64,000 nt of DNA from Dipteris shenzhenensis (Eukaryota > Polypodiophyta > Polypodiopsida > Gleicheniales), in assembly GCA_047967505.1 (NCBI GenBank), contig CM106541.1; one strand, given 5' to 3'. Below are positions 49,195 to 58,759 of this stretch, one piece after another. The position numbers and the translations under genes were made by a program. A model generated the notes under the pieces. It saw nothing but the letters and a program-made list of their open reading frames with translations, made no database searches and was not told where the DNA came from. Position 1 is the first letter of the stretch, and the number at the start of each line of letters is the position of its first letter.

Positions 49195-49720
49195 GACAGT
49201 TTGACCCCCTGTTAGTATTTTGCTGTCCAATTTTAATAAAATTTATATCAGCGTGAAGCCCTCTTTAAGGCGCATGTTTGTGTGTGATGAGATCTTGAAT
49301 CAGATATCGCTGCAAAAAGTTATGAGTCTCTGTGTCTGACAGTCTGTTTTTATGACAGTTTTTACCCCTGTCTAGTAAACTATCCATAGCTTTTTGACCG
49401 CTTCTCTGTTTCTTATGAAGCATATATCAGCGCGAAGCTCTCTTTAAGGCGCATGTCTTAGGTGCTTAGATATTGAATCAGATATTGCTACAAAATGTTA
49501 TGAGTCTCTGTGTCTGATAGTCTGTTTTCATGATAGTTTTTACCCCCTTCCAGTAAACTATCTATATCTCTTCAACCGTCTGTCTGTTTTCAATGAAAGT
49601 TATATCAGCGCGAAGTCCATATTAAGGCACATCTCTTTTGTGCTTGAATATTTTATATTATGTCTCTACTGAAAGTTATAGGCCTCTATGTCTAATGACA
49701 ATTTGTAGAGTGTTTTAAGC
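49195..49720. repeat. Three tandem copies of a ~179-bp unit within insertion F
   Basis: atatcagcg(t/c)gaag starts at 49245, 49424 and 49602. Each unit also has ttatgagtctctgtgtctga and a tttttaccccc block; the third copy is the most diverged. Confidence 0.88.
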
Positions 49721-49902
49721 TAAGTGCAAAGGTGTCTATGAAGGAGGTGCAATGTTTCCTCGGAATCTACCCATCTGACCTAATCAAAATTCCTCGATAT
49801 ATATCAGTTCATGTCATGTTGAGCTGTAAGATCTTCTTTCAACAACGTATCACTCTTCTCTTTGGCACAGACCGGCTCGCTGAGATTATGGCCTCTATTG
49901 AT

Positions 49903-50339
49903 CCTTTCCTTCTCCCTATGCTTGATTACAACATCACTTGGGATGTTACCATCTTCATTCTCATCTGAGGGAGGAAAGTATGGTGTGGTATCTTGGCATA
50001 AAAGCTTCTTTCTAATGTCGCATTCTCAATGATAAATATCTTTGTCAGTCCGTTCGAAAGTAGTAGGAAGTGAAGAGGTGCATGAAGTTTATTACCCCCA
50101 ACTTCATGTCACATCTTTTGTTGGAGACCCTTTCCTTCTCCCTATGCTTGATTACAACATCACTTGGGATGCTACCATCATCATTCTCATCTAAGGGAGG
50201 AAAGTATGGTGTGGCATCTTGGCATAAAAGCTTCTTTCTAACGTCCCATTCTCAATGATAAATATCTTTGTCAGTCAGTTCGAAAGTAGCAGGAAGTGAA
50301 GAGGTGCGTGAAGTTTATTACCCCCAACTTCATGTCACA
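49903..50339. repeat. 226-bp tandem duplication at the 3' end of insertion F
   Basis: cctttccttctccctatgct starts at 49903 and 50129. Both copies end attacccccaacttcatgtc aca, the second being the end of F itself, so one copy of the terminus is internal. Confidence 0.9.
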
Positions 50340-50655
50340 GCTGGTAGTATTTCTGATAGATGATCTACCAATGGATATGTGTTCTCTTTTGGGAATACTG
50401 CAGTCACTTGTAGCAGCAAGAAACAGCCTACAGTTGCCTTGTCGAGCACAGGGGTTGAGTACAGGGGTGCAGCAATGGCTGCATGTAAGGTAGCTTGGTT
50501 GCATAATCTACTTTATGATATGCATTAGTCTACAGATGGGCCAGTTGTCATTTATTGTGACAACATGAGTAGTATACACTTGGCAAATAACCCAGTCTAT
50601 CATGCTAGAACAAAGCACATTGAGGTGCATTATCACTATGTGCGAGAGAAGGTTG
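50340..50655 (+). pseudogene. Element A RNase H C-terminal part, broken
   Basis: Continues element A after F: SISDR, NGYVFSFGNTAVTCSSKKQ, VALSST, then CDNMSSIHLANNPVYHARTK and HIEVHYHYVREKV. Stops occur at DR* and MH*. Homology ends at about 50655 in ggttgttgagagtgcac, where another sequence begins; the PPT and 3' LTR are lost. Confidence 0.9.
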
Positions 50656-51156
50656 TTGAGAGTGCACAAGCACCCTCAAAGATGAAGAAGAAAAGACATT
50701 CATTCATGAGAAAGAAAGAGATACACAGGCTGAAATTCATCCATAGCTTTATTTCATTATGCAATGACATCCATCAAAAAGAGATACATCCATCAAAGAT
50801 ATGTGAGGAAGTTACCATGCATAAAGACACACCCCTTCACATCTCAGGTGTAAATGTACTTAATAGTGAGCACTCTTTAGCCTTAGTATAGTGCCTATAT
50901 CCCCTGTTAACATTGGCACACCCGGTGGTAACTATTTTCTCAAAATAGTAGACTCGAACCCACAGTATTATTTCTAGTTTCAGTCTAATGCAATTTAGTA
51001 GACCCTCTTCATGATGCAACATCTCACCAATCCAAGACTATGCTGGAAAATAGAGAAAAGAGCTTGGTGCAGTACCAAGGTTTAGACTACTTCCAAACAT
51101 AGTTGTCCTCTAAATTACAAAAGATAGAAATTATTGTGCAATAAAGAAAAAAAAAA
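50656..51156. other. Unassigned sequence, possibly an antisense LTR start, with a SINE-like B box
   Basis: It begins tgttgagagtgcacaagcac, which loosely echoes the element C LTR start. On the minus strand gggttcgagtcta (about 50947-50959) matches an RNA polymerase III B box, with ggattggtgagatgttg about 60 bases before it as a possible A box, so a tRNA-derived SINE is conceivable. Neither reading is firm. Confidence 0.3.
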
Positions 51157-52200
51157 CTACGACATAGTGCCTAATATCCCATTGTGCACAAATACAGTGT
51201 AAGTGCACATGTGATTATAGTGCCACCATTTTTTAGCAAAATGCCAGGGCTGGGAACCCATAAAATATAATGTCATCCATACATGTGAATAAAGAATAAA
51301 AACATAGAACCATGAATGAATAAGAATGTCCACACTCCAGTGGCATAGAGTAGACATGGTATAGACATAGCACTCTCCATAGAAATATGTCAATGATGCT
51401 CCAACATCTGCATCAAAATCATCCACTGACTCAAAGAGAGCCAATGTTGCATCATAATGAAAATATGCATCAATCTGCTCCATTTTCCTCATGCAGTGGC
51501 ATGCACAAGAAAAGTCTTCAAGAAACATAGATGGTTGAGTAAAGAATATAAACACACATAGACATAAATATCTCATGTCCACATGCCAATAGCACATGAA
51601 AATCCATGCTATCCCACCATACTGTATCATCCATGTGAATAAATATGAACATCCATCAATAAATACCATGACATGGATAGGCAAATCAGCCCCCTCATGT
51701 CTCATAGAAGAATGGGATATACCCTCCATCACATGGAAAAATCCATCAACATGGATCCCATCATGCATGCTAGAATGCATATCATCAAGCATCATATAAT
51801 GAGAAACAATAACTCCATCATGAAAAATAGTATCATAAGGATCAACATATAAAGAATCGTCATGTAAAAGATAATCATGCATAGTAGGAACCTCCAAATC
51901 TGTAGCATAATCATCTTCAAGAACTAAATCATCCATATGAGAAATATCATCATCATGAACATGAGAAATATCATCATGTAGAATATCATCGTGCACATCA
52001 GTATGAGCATAGGAAGAAACATGTAGTGGTGCCTCAGATGCTTTCTTAAACAAGTTGATAATGTCATAGAATTCTTCAGCCAAATCAACCATGCAAAAGT
52101 ATTTGCATTTGTCATCCTTGCCATGGTTCATTCAAGTATGAACATCATGAAGTTTTATGATTCTTTTTCAAACAAATTTCACATCTTTTCTTCCCCATTT
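51157..52200 (-). other. Long minus-strand ORF (324 codons) after a decayed CCHC knuckle; unknown, gag-like
   Basis: The ORF 51157-52131 starts MNHGKDDKCKYFCMVDLAEE and is rich in Asp, His, Met and Tyr, with an Asp/His-repetitive stretch (HDDISHVHDDDISHMDD) over about residues 45-75. Just upstream, in another frame, the minus strand reads RCEICLKKNHKTS-stop-C, a C-x2-C-x4-H-x4-C zinc knuckle with a stop as its last spacer. That suggests a gag C-terminus of an LTR element, later frame-shifted. I do not recognise the protein. The Asp/His repeats arise from catcatg-type DNA repeats, so the openness may partly be compositional. Confidence 0.4.
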
Positions 52201-52540
52201 GATGAGCAGAAATCAAAGATTTGTACTGATTTTGATGCAACAAAGAAGCACTTATGATATACTGAAATATAAGAAGTACTATCAAATGTAATCAAGTGAT
52301 TCACTGCTGTAATGATTGAATTTGCATTGAATATGCATTGTGTTGATCTCAGATTTGTACACAGTCGATTTGTACACAGTGGATTTCAGATTCTATGAGA
52401 ACACTTCCTTGCTGATTAGAGTCGACCATTTGATGGCACTTCAATTTGTTCATATAGTTCTTCTGCATGAATAGCAATCTTTGCTGCACTTAAGCGTTGA
52501 TCAATTGCAATAATATTGAAGCAAGCTTGCAAGACAAAAT
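52201..52540. other. Junction region between the gag-like relic and the PP2C fragment
   Basis: No gene named. A short duplication (gatttgtacacag twice, about 52349-52385). A minus-strand frame (52416-52540) ends EELYEQIEVPSNGRL and is open from the PP2C side, but I do not recognise it. Confidence 0.4.
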
Positions 52541-53231
52541 CTGAGAGCAAGAATGCAAGCTGTAGATGATCCCGGACATGTAGTCTTCGCATGGGCTCTC
52601 TCCAACACACGAGCAGGATCAATAAAACCACGAGGCTCTTGACGAGCTACTATCAAGGATTGATTCATAATCTCCTGTGCATATTCCCCAGCATCAACAC
52701 CCATGTCAGCCCAGCCTCCCACACCATCATCAACTCCAATAACTTGCTTGTCTGGACAAATGAAGTAGGCATCCTCACCTCCTGTGTCCTTCTCAGGATG
52801 AGGCAAACAACAAGCACTAGATAACAGTCTCAGCCCTTTGCTGCTTAAACTCCTGAGGAGTCGGTGGTGGCAAGGAGAGTAGTAGAGCAGCCTGCTAAGG
52901 AGTTGACGTTGTGTGAATTTGTGTTTACAGAAACTTGTGTTTAGAGAAAAGTGCACATAGCAGCATATCTGTTGCTCAAGAAATTTTTAGCCCTTCAGCA
53001 ATAAATCTGATTATGGTGCAGACGATCAACATTTTCGTGGGCAACATATTTGCAGGCAACTTCATTCGATGATGATACATGACGTTGGAAGTCAGATAAT
53101 GATTTCACACCAGAGCATACTCGAGTAGAACCTATTCCGAGTGCATCTAAGGGAAACGTTTCCAAGGATTCTAGAAGAATAGTGTCGAAACGATATTCAT
53201 TCATCGGAGTCTCTCCCAAGATCAAGAACAA
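52541..53231 (-). pseudogene. PP2C-family protein phosphatase gene fragment
   Basis: The minus-strand frame 52956-52501 gives SSACCLPHPEKDTGGEDAYF, then DKQVIGVDDGVGGWADMGVD, AGEYAQEIMNQSL, and EPRGFIDPARVLERAHAKT followed by GSSTACILAL. This is the N-terminal third of a plant PP2C of the PP2C55/80/26 type: GGEDA and the metal-binding DGVGGW are present, although the family's VADGVGGW reads VDDGVGGW here. Homology stops abruptly after ACILAL at about 52541, with no GT donor, and the remaining phosphatase domain is absent. The upstream frame (53231-52995) may be decayed N-terminal sequence but I cannot recognise it. A gene fragment or retro-copy is the likeliest reading; an active phosphatase is excluded. 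Confidence 0.8.
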
Positions 53232-53801
53232 GGAGTCTCTCCATAATCAAACAAAATCATAAATGATAGTGCGCTTCCTTCCATCGTGCCAAGAACTGCA
53301 TCAGAATCATGTCATACCGGAACCATCTCAAGATACGAACCAACTGCAATGAACCTTCCTCAAAAGGTTTTAGATCCATTGCACTAATATTGGATTAGTG
53401 GTCGCAACACCTGCTGCTGCACTATGAAAACGTCAATCGGCCTCTGCTCTACAGCATTAGGATGAGATATACTTTAGATCCATGCACATTTTTACACCAA
53501 TCTGACACTTTTATATCATTGATGCCGGTCATTGTTTTGTGTTTTTCCTTGACATATGCTTGATGCACATATGAAATTGGGGCATTTTACATTCCTGCCT
53601 GCAATTTGGTGTGTTGTGCACGTGAAACTTTGCAAAAACATGGAGGTCAATTGATTTAAGACCCATGCAAATTGTGGCAAGAATATGATGCTTGGATATA
53701 TTGATGTAGAGAGAGAGAGAGAGAGAGGCAGACATGCAAACAGACGGATAGACAGAACTAAGAAAAAGAGAGGGATATGTAGAGAACTGAGAAGTAGAAG
53801 T

Positions 53802-53851
<50 letters not shown>

Positions 53852-53863
53852 CAGAGAGGCGTG

Positions 53864-53905
<42 letters not shown>

Positions 53906-54433
53906 GATATGAAGAGAACTGAGAGGCTTCTCTCTTAAGTATGGAGACTTTTGTCATTTTATTTTCTCAACTTTGACATCTTCAAACTATATTACAGATT
54001 TGAATAAAGTAGTTTGAATAAAAATGATTTGCTCAACTGGCATTTTATTCATTGGCTTCTCTCTTAAGTATGGAGACTTTAAATTAGTTGACTTTGTTTT
54101 TTTCTCTCTCCCCCTTCTTTATCTCATTGAATAGAGGGAGAGCTGGACAGATAGGGACAGGATCCAAATCATCTTACTCCATGAAACCCCAAAACAAGTA
54201 GTAGGATAGAATGGCTGGGTGGGGATGCTAAGGAAGGAAGCATAGCAGCTTCAGTCTAGAATCCACAAGTGCCCAAGTATTTGTCATTACCCAATTATTT
54301 GTCATTTGGCCCAAGCGTGTTGACCTTGATAGGTTAGTAATGGTAGACTGATTGCAGAGTTTACTCCATGCTATCTCCATGCATCAGAGAATAGAGGGGA
54401 TATAAGTACAAAGGGGGGATAGTTGCATTAGAG

Positions 54434-54437
<4 letters not shown>
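53232..54437. other. Spacer with GA and CA microsatellites
   Basis: (GA)n at about 53709-53727, (AG)n at about 53802-53850, (AC)n at about 53873-53900. A 26-base direct repeat (ggcttctctcttaagtatgg and the next 6) occurs at 53925 and 54054. The ORFs of Ser-Leu repeats are artefacts. No gene seen. Confidence 0.7.

Positions 54438-54482
<45 letters not shown>
54438..54482. repeat. (AG)n microsatellite 50 bases upstream of the H3-like pseudogene
   Basis: About 22 perfect AG units. It ends just before the H3-like sequence. Confidence 0.95.
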
Positions 54483-54484
<2 letters not shown>

Positions 54485-54531
54485 TAGGACTTATGTTTTA
54501 TGATCTCAGGTGCAGTTTAGCATAAATTCCA

Positions 54532-54912
54532 ATGGCAAGGATGAAGACTACTGCTAGGAAGATGGACAGGAGTCCCCTGATAGCAAAATTGGCAACATCT
54601 AGAGGACGGGACTCACATCGAAGAAAAGGAAAGCCAATGCATCTTCTCCAACAAGCAAAAAAGAGAAGATTTACACAGAAGGTCAATACTTTAATGGAGA
54701 TAAGAAGGGCCCAAAAAGCCATGGGACTGTGCATTCCCTTGGCTCCTTTTTAAATTCTTGATAGGGAAGTTTGTGATGATATAAACTTTATAGGCCTTGG
54801 ATACCGGTGGAAGAGAACAACTATTTGGGCATTGCAGGTAGCTGCCGATGACTTTTTCATAGAGTTTTTCCAGGATACATTTCTTCTTGCAGCCCACAAC
54901 CATAGGGTGACT
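54532..54912 (+). pseudogene. Centromeric-H3-like (CENH3-type) histone pseudogene, intronless, cut by element B
   Basis: One frame runs 127 codons with a single stop (codon 74). It opens MARMKTTARKMDRSPLIAKL, like the H3 tail (MAR-K-TARK...LAT), then KKRRFTQKVNTLMEIRRAQK and GLCIPLAPF, the H3 alpha-N region. After the stop: REVCDDINFIGLGYRWKRTT, IWALQVAADDFFIEFFQDTF and LLAAHNHRVT, matching alpha-1 to alpha-3. From R78-E79 to A100-L101-Q102 the segment is three residues longer than in canonical H3, and it has R-W where canonical H3 has R-F; a longer loop 1 and RW are known CENH3 hallmarks. There are no introns, so a processed copy is likely. Lesions: stop at 74, loss of the RPGT turn (TQKV), and loss of everything after RVT where the element B LTR begins. 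A decayed ordinary H3 copy is the alternative. Confidence 0.75.
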
Positions 54913-55263
54913 GTTGACATATCGAGCTCCACTCGCGATATGCTAGGGTGACCATTGTGCATTTATGTCACCGACTTGTTAGCTGCAGATGCGGTTGGTA
55001 CACTGCCCACGAATAATAGCTGGATGACAGCTATCCTTATCTACTCTAGTTCGTGGCTCAGTTAGTATGCCACCTTAGTTACTTGAGTTTGGTTTGAGAC
55101 CCACATATAGGGTTCTTCTATTTCTTTGTATTAGAGTTCTTTTGGCTTTCACAATTAAGAAGAGGAAAACTGTTTTCAGCCTCCACCTTTATGTGTATTC
55201 CCCCATTGCGTATGTGAGAAAGCCGCAAGTGAGACTCCTTCCCTCTCTCCCACTATCTTCACA
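54912..55263 (+). repeat. Element B 5' LTR
   Basis: 352 bases, tgttgacatatcgag...ctatcttcaca, same length as the element A LTR. The bases before it (cgccatagggtgac type sequence of the H3 copy) have no counterpart before A, so shared sequence begins at the LTR edge. Confidence 0.92.
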
Positions 55264-55276
55264 TGGTATTAGAGCC
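55264..55276 (+). promoter_or_regulatory. Element B primer-binding site
   Basis: tggtattagagcc: initiator-Met primer site with the same C-to-T change as element C. Confidence 0.9.
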
Positions 55277-55705
55277 TGGTTCGTGGTAAGGAGCTGAAGA
55301 AAGCAAACTAAGGTCGCGGTGTCCTAGTAAGAGGACCAATGTTGCTTTCCTTTTTTGAGTTTGGGAGCAAATCTTTGCAGGTAGCACATCCGGAAGTGCA
55401 AGAGTGCACTGTCTCAGATTGAGACGCCCTTCGCAGTGTGGCGAGAGGTCAGTATATGCTGTGGGGCCATGAGGGGGCCGTTTCTGATTCGAGGGCATTT
55501 CGGGGCCCGTTTTGAAGACGAAAATTCTTCGCAGGCACTCAAAAAAAGGCAATGTTTTTGCTATGCGACCACTGCTCTGCTGTTCGATGAAAAGTTGCCA
55601 TAGAAATTGCATCGTATGCTTGTGTGCAGAGATATTGGGAGTTGCAGAATCATGCTTGTTGCCTGTTGATGCAAAATCGTCACTAGGAAGGAGGCATGGG
55701 ATAAT

Positions 55706-56554
55706 TTGGCAAAAATATACAGCACAAATACACAAGCCAGGAAAATGCAGCTCAAGCAGGAGTTGCACAATGTGCAGAGAGAAAATATGAGCATCAATGA
55801 CTACCACATGAAGGTGAAGAAAATTGCAGATGCACTTGCTTCCATTGGGTCACCAGTGGAAGATGATGATCTAGTTTCTGTGACCTTGAATGGTCTAGGA
55901 AAGGATTATGCACAGTTCTGGACATCCATTGCCGTCCGTGAAAAATTTCCTGATTTTGAAGAGTTGTTTGCTCTTCTAATTTCTGAAGAGCAGAGAAATG
56001 GGGGTGCATCTTCTTCAGGAGGAACTTCAAAAGAAATTGTCCTCTACTCAAATGCTGGAAGAGGTAGAGGCAGAGGTAGAGGAGGCCGATCTAGAGGCCA
56101 TGGTAGAAATCAGAATATGCAGCAAACTCAAGAAAACCAATTCTATGGAGGAGGACATGGTAACTCTAGAGGCAGGGGGAGCCAAAGAGGCCATGGTGGA
56201 TGGCATAGAGGCCAAAATGCAAACAACAATGTTGAATGCTACTACTGTGGTAAAATGGGTCATATGGCTAAGGACTACTACAAAAAGCAGAATGACATTA
56301 TGAATGGAAAATTGCAGCAAGGCAATTATGCATCTTCTAGTAGACAGGGTGATGACAGAAATGAGCATCTATTTATGGTGCAGCACATGACCAATTCTGT
56401 GACAAGTACAGAAGAACGAAATGATGTGTGGTATGTTGACTCAGGTGCATCAAACCACATGACAGGTCATGCAGAATGGATGCAAGATGCAAGGAAAATG
56501 GAAAAACCAGGATTTGTGGAGACTGGTGATGATACTACACATCCTATTGTGTAG
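55706..56554 (+). pseudogene. Element B gag-protease, 5'-deleted but open
   Basis: An open frame of 282 codons that starts inside gag because of the upstream deletion. It has MSINDYHMKVKKIADALASI, a Gly/Arg-rich tail (GRGRGRGRGG), the knuckle CYYCGKMGHMAKDY whose last Cys is Tyr, and the protease motif WYVDSGASNHMTGH with the catalytic Asp-Ser-Gly intact. It ends at a TAG after HPIV, which is shared with element A. Without the gag N-terminus it cannot form particles. Confidence 0.88.
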
Positions 56555-58558
56555 ATTGGTAAAATTCCTTTGTCTATGCAGGATGGGAAAAAGAAATACC
56601 TGTCTGATGTATTTCATGTCCCGAACATTACCAAGAACCTAGTTTCTGTTGGTCAAATGGTTGAGCAGGGCTTGCAGGTCAGATTTAATCCTCATGGATG
56701 CTTTGTTGAGGATATAAAAAATAACGGTCGCTTGATAGCAAAAGGAAAGAAGAAGGGCAGGATGTTTACATTGGATGCGGACGTGCCTGAATTGAGTGCA
56801 ACAATGTTTGCACATGGGACCGGTGTAGTTGCAGATATTGATATTTGGCATAAACGCATTGGTCATGTTAATGTACAGTGACTTAAATCAATGCAGGCCC
56901 AAAATATTGTTGCAAGATTGCCTAAATTTAAGGTTGCAGAAATGCATAAGGTATGCGAAGCCTGTCAATTTGGAAAACAGGCAAGGAAACCATTTCCTAG
57001 ACATGTTCAAGAGAGTAAGAAGCCATTGGAATTAATCCACTCTGATGTGTGGACTACTAAAGCTGCATCTTTTGGAGGCTATCATTATTTTGCCACTTTT
57101 ATTGATGACTACAGCAGAAAAGTCTGGGTGTATTTTATGAAAAAGAAAAGTGAAGTGTTTGGGCATTTCAAAGCTTTTAAAGCTATGGTTGAAAAAGAAA
57201 CAGGCCTGTAAATAAAATGCCTAAGGTCAGATGGAGGGGGAGAGTACCTCTCAAATGAGTTTACAAGATTCCTGCAGGAGCATGGCATAAAGCAGTAATA
57301 TTCATGCAGTCATACGCCATAGTAAAATGGACTTGCAGAAAGGAAAAACAGGCATATTGGAGAGGTATCTCGGGCTATGCTAAATGAAAAAGACCTACCA
57401 GATTATTATTGGGTTGAAGCAGTTGCTACAGCAGTTTACATAATGAACAGGTCTCCCACTGCAGCAATACATGGCATAACACCAGAGGAGATATATATTG
57501 GTAGGAAACTAGATATTTCTCATTTGAAAATTTTTGGTTGCATTGCTTATGTTCATGTGCCAGATGAGTTGAGGTCCAAGTTGGATCCAAAAGCTAAGAA
57601 GTGCATCTTTATTGGTTATTCTCTGCAGTAGAAAGGGTATAGATGCTATAACCCTTCTACTCGTAAGTTTATAGTGAGCAGAGATGTTTTTGATGAGATG
57701 AGCAGCTGGTATAAACCAGTAAATATGATTGATGATGTAGATGCACAAAATGGTAATGCTACACAGAATTCACAGTAGCAATCACAAAATATTAGTGGAC
57801 TTGGAGTGTCCTCTAATAGTGGTTCGCATACTTCGCCATGGATAGGCAGATTGAGATTAGGAGAATCTCCTCAAAGCAATGCAGATAGTGGAATGCAGGT
57901 ATCACAAAAAGGAAAAGAGAAGGTAGATCAACCCATGTTTGATGTGAATGCAGGTCACTCTTATGTGGATGGTGAATCTAGTGGCTCAGAACAGAGCATT
58001 GATGATGAGTTGGGTATTCCTTTTGTTGTTACACCTGGAGTAAGGAAGACTAGGGATGTTTTGAGAGCACTTGGAAGTGAGCCTATTTGGTGCAGGTCTA
58101 CCAGAGCTAGGTATCCTGTGGATAGGCTGAAATATGATGGATTTACAGCCATTCACTATGCCTATATGGTCAAAGTGATACAGGAACCAGAACCCACTTC
58201 TTTTGAGCAAGCCATGGGAAAAGAAAAATGGGAGAAAGCCATGGATGAAGAAATGGATGCCTTGGAAGTAAATGCTACATGGGAATTGGTGCCTTTGCCT
58301 AAAGACAAGAATGCAATTGGCTGTAAGTGGGTTTATAAGGTGAAGCACAATGCAGATGGTTCTGTAAACAGATACAAGGCAAGATTAGTTGTCAAGGGGT
58401 ATGCACAGACATATGGCATTGATTATGAAGAAACATTCAGTCCGGTTGCAAGGATGGCAACCGTAAGAGCAGTCATTGGTATGGCTGCATCAAAGGGATG
58501 GTCTTTACATCAGATGGATGTAAAGAATGCCTTCTTGCATGGTGATTTGTAAGAAGAG
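56555..58558 (+). pseudogene. Element B integrase and N-terminal reverse transcriptase, broken
   Basis: Blocks in order: VFHVPNITKNLVSVGQM, DIWHKRIGHVNVQ (pre-integrase His motif), CEACQFGKQ, LELIHSDVWTTKAASFGG and FATFIDDYSRKVWVYF (integrase core), NGLAERKNRHIG, FGCIAYVHVPDELRSK, then [14 protein letters not shown] and [15 protein letters not shown] of the reverse transcriptase (57806-58552). Stops at 56881, 57209, 57296, 57629 and 57776, and at 58550 before the D joint. The 248-codon stretch 57806-58552 is fully open. Confidence 0.92.
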
Positions 58559-58729
58559 TGAGAGTGCTCTCAACGGAAGCAAGAACGGAAGAGGGAGAGA
58601 GAGAAACAGAGAGCCACACAAGTTTTGGTGGGTGCAGAACCACCCTAATCTTCTTTTTCATTCATTTATATATGTATTTGGGTATTGTACATAACCGGGC
58701 TAAAGGCACAGTGACCTCTAACCCCCACA
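58559..58729 (-). repeat. Element D 3' LTR
   Basis: 171 bases, tgagagtgctctcaa...cccccaca, with the PPT (acctcccactt on the plus strand) at 58730-58740. Confidence 0.95.
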
Positions 58730-58759
58730 ACCTCCCACTTAAAGGACAATGTTCCTTTA

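Larger units (their letters stand above)
47391..50339. mobile_element. Insertion F: uncharacterised 2.25-kb element (plus a nested solo LTR) inside element A
   Basis: It separates DADWAG from the continuing AGSISDR of element A RNase H. It is flanked by gctggt on both sides (47385-47390 and 50340-50345), so it is a true insertion. Ends read gtgatgccaaaa and cttcatgtcaca, so it may be a long LTR-type sequence or a GTGA...TCAC-ended element. A TATA-like ctctataaaaggagcc at about 48691 is followed by a long pyrimidine-rich stretch, as in an LTR promoter. Downstream it holds a 179-bp triple repeat and a 226-bp double repeat. No transposon protein was seen. Confidence 0.75.
38906..50655 (+). mobile_element. 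Element A: Ty1/copia retrotransposon split by two nested insertions
   Basis: Sense-strand copia element in three pieces: 38906-42833 (LTR to mid reverse transcriptase), 46669-47390 (rest of reverse transcriptase, start of RNase H) and about 50340-50655 (RNase H end). Removing element C and insertion F, each with one copy of its target duplication, restores continuous protein homology across both joints. The 3' end after HYHYVREKV is missing; no 3' LTR was found. All frames carry stops. It is a sister copy of element B at 54912, with which it shares LTR length, six nonsense codons and the nested-insertion site. Confidence 0.93.
54912..58558 (+). mobile_element. Element B: Ty1/copia retrotransposon, sister of A, inserted in the H3-like pseudogene
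   Basis: LTR 54912-55263, primer site, gag, protease, integrase and the first half of reverse transcriptase, ending at 58558 where antisense element D begins. The rest of B lies beyond D, outside the window. Compared with A it lacks about 390 bases covering the gag start (joint near 55690) but keeps the pre-integrase block that A has lost. Frames contain stops, many at the same codons as in A. Confidence 0.93.
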
